Positions 60,680 to 64,000 of a stretch of 64,000 nucleotides of DNA are shown piece after piece. The stretch lies in the NCBI RefSeq assembly GCF_900102635.1, contig NZ_FMZQ01000003.1, positions 62,001-126,000 on the forward strand, given 5' to 3'. The notes under the pieces were generated by a model. That model was not told the origin of the DNA, searched no databases, and was given only the letters and a program-made list of their open reading frames with translations. Source of the stretch: Ectopseudomonas chengduensis (GTDB lineage: Bacteria > Pseudomonadota > Gammaproteobacteria > Pseudomonadales > Pseudomonadaceae). How positions within the stretch are numbered: the stretch's first letter is position 1; the number at the start of each line of letters is the position of its first letter. Both the position numbers and the translations under genes were made by a program.

Positions 60680-62059
60680 ATGAACAACGCCGTAAACAAC
60701 CCCAAGACCACACACTGGCAGGCCCTGAGCCAGGCTCACCACCTGGCACCATTCAGTGATTACAAGCAGCTGGCCGAGAAGGGCCCGCGCATCATCACCG
60801 AGGCAAAAGGCGTGCACCTGTGGGACAGCGAGGGCAACAAGATCCTCGATGGCATGGCCGGTCTTTGGTGCGTGGCGGTCGGCTATGGTCGCGAGGAGCT
60901 GGTCGAAGCTGCCGCTACGCAGATGCGCCAGTTGCCGTTCTACAACACCTTCTTCCAGACCGCCCATCCACCGGTGCTGGAGCTGGCCCATGCCATCTCC
61001 CAGCTGGCGCCGGCCGGCATGAACCATGTGTTCTTCACCGGGTCGGGCTCGGAGGGCAACGACACCATGCTGCGCCTGGTACGCCACTACTGGGCGTGCA
61101 AGGGGCAGCCTGCGAAGAAGATCATCATCGGCCGCGACAACGGTTATCACGGTTCCACCGTGGCCGGCGCCAGCCTCGGCGGCATGAAGTTCATGCACGA
61201 GCAGGGCGATCTGCCGATTCCGGGCATCGCCCATATCCCGCAGCCCTACTGGTTCGGCGAGGGCGGCGACCAGTCGCCGGAGGAATTCGGCATCTGGGCA
61301 GCCGATCAGCTGGAGAAGAAGATTCTCGAGCTGGGCGAAGAAAACGTTGCCGCCTTTATCGCCGAGCCGATCCAGGGCGCCGGCGGCGTGATCATCCCGC
61401 CCGAGACCTACTGGCCGCGGATCAAGGAGATCCTGGCCAAGTACGACATTCTGTTCGTGGCCGACGAGGTGATCTGCGGTTTCGGCCGTACCGGCGAGTG
61501 GTTCGGCAGCCAGTACTACGACCTCAAGCCGGACCTGATGACCATCGCCAAGGGCCTTACCAGCGGCTACGTGCCGATGGGCGGGCTGATCGTCAGCGAC
61601 AAGGTATTCGAGGTGATCGAGGCGCATGGCGACTTCAACCACGGCTTCACCTATTCCGGGCATCCGGTGGCGGCAGCGGTGGGGCTGGAGAACCTGCGCC
61701 TGCTCCGGGAAGAAGGCATCGTCCAGCGGGTGAAGGCAGACACCGCGCCTTACCTGCAAAAGCGCCTGCGTGAACTGGCGGATCATCCGCTGGTGGGCGA
61801 AGTGCGTGGCGTCGGTATGCTCGGTGCCATCGAGCTGGTACAGGACAAGGCCACGCGCAAGCGCTTCTCCGGTGATGTGGGCGTGGGTATGGTGTGCCGT
61901 GGCCACTGCTTCAACAACGGCCTGATCATGCGCGCGGTGGGCGACACCATGATCATCGCGCCGCCTCTGGTAATCAACCAGGCGGAAGTGGATGAGCTGG
62001 TGGAGAAAGCGCGCAAGTGTCTGGATCTGACCTGGGAGCAGGTTCGCGGTCTGGCGTAA
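60680..62059 (+). CDS. spuC: Class III aminotransferase, polyamine:pyruvate type (SpuC-like)
   Basis: A 459-residue omega-aminotransferase. The PLP-binding blocks are FTGSGSEGNDTMLRLVRHYW, GYHGSTVAGASLGG, DEVICGFGRTGEWFGS and the Schiff-base lysine in IAKGLTSGYVPMGG. GAAGGAGG precedes ATG 60680. Length and context fit the Pseudomonas putrescine/pyruvate enzyme SpuC; related diaminoacid enzymes are the alternative. It ends the operon before a terminator. Confidence 0.9.
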   Translation: MNNAVNNPKTTHWQALSQAHHLAPFSDYKQLAEKGPRIITEAKGVHLWDSEGNKILDGMAGLWCVAVGYGREELVEAAATQMRQLPFYNTFFQTAHPPVLELAHAISQLAPAGMNHVFFTGSGSEGNDTMLRLVRHYWACKGQPAKKIIIGRDNGYHGSTVAGASLGGMKFMHEQGDLPIPGIAHIPQPYWFGEGGDQSPEEFGIWAADQLEKKILELGEENVAAFIAEPIQGAGGVIIPPETYWPRIKEILAKYDILFVADEVICGFGRTGEWFGSQYYDLKPDLMTIAKGLTSGYVPMGGLIVSDKVFEVIEAHGDFNHGFTYSGHPVAAAVGLENLRLLREEGIVQRVKADTAPYLQKRLRELADHPLVGEVRGVGMLGAIELVQDKATRKRFSGDVGVGMVCRGHCFNNGLIMRAVGDTMIIAPPLVINQAEVDELVEKARKCLDLTWEQVRGLA

Positions 62060-62100
62060 TTCAAGAAGGTGCGCGTAGCGCGCACCGGCCAGGCAAATGA

Positions 62101-62138
62101 AAACCCCGCGACCGGTGACGGTGGCGGGGTTTCGTTTT
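62101..62138 (+). terminator. Rho-independent terminator of the polyamine operon
   Basis: AAACCCCGC (62101-62109) pairs with GCGGGGTTT (62124-62132), and a T-run follows. It lies 41 bases after the aminotransferase stop and just before the convergent hydrolase ends. Confidence 0.85.
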
Positions 62139-62146
62139 TCAGCCGC

Positions 62147-63163
62147 TTACTTGAGGCTGTTTTTCAACGTCTGTGCTGCCTGATCCATGGCGGAGCGTAC
62201 CGCCGGGACTTCGGACACCACATTGAGCAGGCCGTAGTCGTGGATCATGCCGTTGTAGCGCACGGCGGTCACCGGTACGCCGGCGGCGTTCAGGCGGCGA
62301 GCGTAGGCTTCGCCTTCGTCGCGCAGCACGTCCATCTCGGCGGTCTGCACCAGTGCTGGCGGCAGGCCTTTGAGCTGTTCCAGGCTGGCGCGCAGGGGTG
62401 ATGCATGGATCTCGTTACGCTGCTTCGGGTCGGTGGTGTAGTTGTCCCAGAACCATTCCATCATGCCGCGGGTCAGGAAGTGGCCTTCGGCGAACTGGTT
62501 GTAGGAGCCATTGTTGAAGTTGGCGTCGGTCACCGGCCACAGCAGCACCTGGGCGCGCAGTTTCGGCGTCCCGGCTTCCTTGGCCTTGATGGCCACCACG
62601 GCGGCCATGTTGCCGCCGACGCTGTTACCGGCCACTGCCAGGCGCGAGCCGTCGACACCGATCTGGCTGCCGTTGTCAGCCACCCACTTCGTGGCGGCAT
62701 AGGCCTGGTTGATCGCGGTCGGGTATTTGGCTTCGGGTGATGGCGTGTAGTCGACATAGATCGCGGCGGCGCCGGAACCTACTACCAGGTCGCGGATCAG
62801 GCGTTCGTGGGTCGGATAATCACCCAGTACCCAGCCACCGCCGTGGAAGAACATGAAGCCCGGCAGAATGCCGCGAGCGCCTTCAGGACGTACCACCTTG
62901 AGGGTGAGCGACTGGCCATTAACCTGGATCACCTTGGTGTCCACGATAATGCCGGACAGGTCCACCTTGACGCTGGCCTGAGCACCTACCAGTACGGCGC
63001 GGGCGTCTTTCGGCGAGAGGGTTTCCAGCGGCTGACCACCACCGGCTGCCAGGGCATCGAGAAAGCCCTGGGTGTTGCGCTCCACGCCGGGGCTGCCTGC
63101 GGCGAAGCTGCTGTTGATGGCCAGGGCAAGCAGCCCGGCAGTCAGAGTGCGAGAAAATTTCAT
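62147..63163 (-). CDS. Alpha/beta hydrolase, HSL family, secreted paralogue
   Basis: A 338-residue esterase/lipase. It is a close paralogue of the gene at 30874-31851, with a long run of identical residues across the catalytic region. It carries a signal peptide (KFSRTLTAGLLALAINSSFA) that the other lacks. HGGGW is at about 107, the nucleophile S181 in GNSVGG, and the acid and histidine motifs match. ATG 63163 has AGGAG upstream. Substrate unknown. Confidence 0.9.
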   Translation of the reverse strand: MKFSRTLTAGLLALAINSSFAAGSPGVERNTQGFLDALAAGGGQPLETLSPKDARAVLVGAQASVKVDLSGIIVDTKVIQVNGQSLTLKVVRPEGARGILPGFMFFHGGGWVLGDYPTHERLIRDLVVGSGAAAIYVDYTPSPEAKYPTAINQAYAATKWVADNGSQIGVDGSRLAVAGNSVGGNMAAVVAIKAKEAGTPKLRAQVLLWPVTDANFNNGSYNQFAEGHFLTRGMMEWFWDNYTTDPKQRNEIHASPLRASLEQLKGLPPALVQTAEMDVLRDEGEAYARRLNAAGVPVTAVRYNGMIHDYGLLNVVSEVPAVRSAMDQAAQTLKNSLK

Positions 63164-63199
63164 GGTCAAACTCCTGTCGATCAGTTGGGTGGCTGGTTG

Positions 63200-63460
63200 T
63201 CAGTTCTGGTTGGTGCAAACGCTGGAGAGTTGTTCGTAGTCGAGAACTTCCACGTCACCCGCGCTGTTGCGGTAGGTCATCGTTGCCGTGACCACTTCGC
63301 ACTGCGAGCTGTTAGGCACGTCGATGGAAATCACCTTGGCGATATCCAGGTTCTGGCCGTAGCGGTAGGGCGTGGCCTCGGCGCTGTGGGCGAGGGTGGT
63401 GAGCGACGCGCTGAACGCGAGGGCAGTCAGGGCGGTGGCGAGCAGGGTGCGGGTTTTCAT
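63200..63460 (-). CDS. DUF2790 family secreted protein
   Basis: An 86-residue protein with a signal peptide (KTRTLLATALTALAFSASLTT) and the DUF2790 body (YRYGQNLDIAKVISID, then ATMTYRNSAGDVEVLDY, ending SSVCTNQN). This family is largely confined to Pseudomonas and of unknown function. ATG 63460 has GAGGAG upstream; the longer frame reaches into ohr. It lies between the secreted esterase and ohr on the same strand. Confidence 0.85.
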   Translation of the reverse strand: MKTRTLLATALTALAFSASLTTLAHSAEATPYRYGQNLDIAKVISIDVPNSSQCEVVTATMTYRNSAGDVEVLDYEQLSSVCTNQN

Positions 63461-63519
63461 GGCGGTTCTCCTCTTGGAGCCGCGCTCGGGCTGTGGCCGC
63501 GAGCGCTGGCTGCTAACTG

Positions 63520-63945
63520 TCAGACGATGGTCAAGGTGACGTCGATGTTGCCGCGGGTGGCGTTGGAGTACGGGCAAACGATGTGCGCGCGATCCACCAG
63601 GGTTTGTGCGGCTTCCGGGGTCAGGCCGGGCAGGCTGATGCGCAGTTCCACCTCGATACCGAAGCCGGTGGGGATGGCGCCGATGCCGACGGTGCCTTCG
63701 ATGAAGGTGTCAGCCGGGATGCTCAGCTTGTCGCGGGCGGCGACGAATTTCAGGGCACCGAGGAAGCAGGCGGAATAACCGGCGGCGAACAGCTGCTCCG
63801 GGTTGGTGCCGTTACCGCCGGCGCCACCCAGTTCTTTCGGGGTGGACAGGGCGATGTCGAGGATGCCGTCGGAGGAGACAGCGCGGCCTTCACGGCCACC
63901 AAAGGCTTCAGCGGTTGCACGGTAGAGAACGTTTTCGATAGTCAT
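63520..63945 (-). CDS. ohr: Organic hydroperoxide resistance protein (Ohr)
   Basis: A 141-residue thiol peroxidase of the OsmC/Ohr family. The redox cysteines are C60 (YSACFLGAL) and C124 ([12 protein letters not shown]); the N-terminal [15 protein letters not shown] is typical. It reduces organic hydroperoxides with lipoyl-dependent recycling (known of the family). No OhrR regulator is in view; upstream bases 63946-64000 carry the start region only. Confidence 0.93.
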   Translation of the reverse strand: MTIENVLYRATAEAFGGREGRAVSSDGILDIALSTPKELGGAGGNGTNPEQLFAAGYSACFLGALKFVAARDKLSIPADTFIEGTVGIGAIPTGFGIEVELRISLPGLTPEAAQTLVDRAHIVCPYSNATRGNIDVTLTIV

Positions 63946-64000
63946 GGCATTGATCCTTGTCGGTGGGGTAGTGATGGATTGGCTTGCTAATCTTTTGTGC

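Noticed and set aside
59271..60752. 493-codon open frame on the - strand
   Set aside because: Antisense to the glutamine-synthetase-like gene; no ribosome site or motif.
1..64000. CRISPR arrays, tRNA or rRNA genes
   Set aside because: No regularly spaced short repeats with unique spacers and no tRNA or rRNA sequences were recognised; the only periodic repeats (46398-46522) are long, imperfect and few.

Overview
The window reads as a chromosome segment of a Pseudomonas, possibly near the mendocina/oleovorans group (inference). The grounds are high GC, DUF2897, DUF2790 and probable DUF3509 proteins, a chromosomal eutBC pair without microcompartment genes, Pseudomonas-type palindromic repeats, and the order ffs - dnaX - ebfC - recR. 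About 60 protein genes and two copies of the SRP RNA gene are supported.

Layout, 1-31.9 kb: a TetR regulator, two tandem periplasmic binding-protein paralogues, a CPBP protease, DUF2897, eutBC, a CBS-domain histidine kinase with a double-receiver partner, pyrF, an SDR, a BASS transporter, a LysE-BenE exporter/importer pair, an iron-uptake triad (ECF sigma, FecR, TonB receptor) behind a Fur-like site, a MarR regulator facing an aminotransferase, a GST, an AraC regulator, a hydrolase / propeller-sensor kinase / LuxR regulator operon, and a four-gene leftward operon (YcaC-like hydrolase, ABM membrane protein, Tat amidohydrolase, MFS-ABM fusion) followed by an HSL-type esterase.

32-41.9 kb: an amino-acid permease, a six-gene periplasmic copper cluster (DUF2946, a small His-tailed protein, TolC-like, multicopper oxidase, cupredoxin, CusF-like), HU, a PGAP1/lipase-like hydrolase and a chemoreceptor.

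41.9-49.3 kb: a compact integrated element. A tyrosine integrase lies just inside the left end, and both ends are full copies of the SRP RNA gene (127 bp, 125 identical, exactly 7,218 bp apart). Inside are a phage-like ssDNA-binding protein, RNase HI, two small DNA-binding-like proteins, a 55-bp-period tandem repeat, a serine resolvase with a possible res site, and two cargo genes (DUF5677-like, GNAT). Motifs of the form TGRTACAA occur near both ends and look like integrase arm sites. This is the most unusual part of the window.

49.3-64 kb: two small DUF3509-like genes, dnaX-ebfC-recR, a secreted HExxH protein, an acyl-CoA dehydrogenase, an AraC regulator with two matching upstream palindromes, a small secreted peptide with an ABM protein, a polyamine catabolism operon (oxidase, PuuR-like, PuuA-like, SpuC-like), a secreted paralogue of the HSL esterase, a DUF2790 protein and Ohr.
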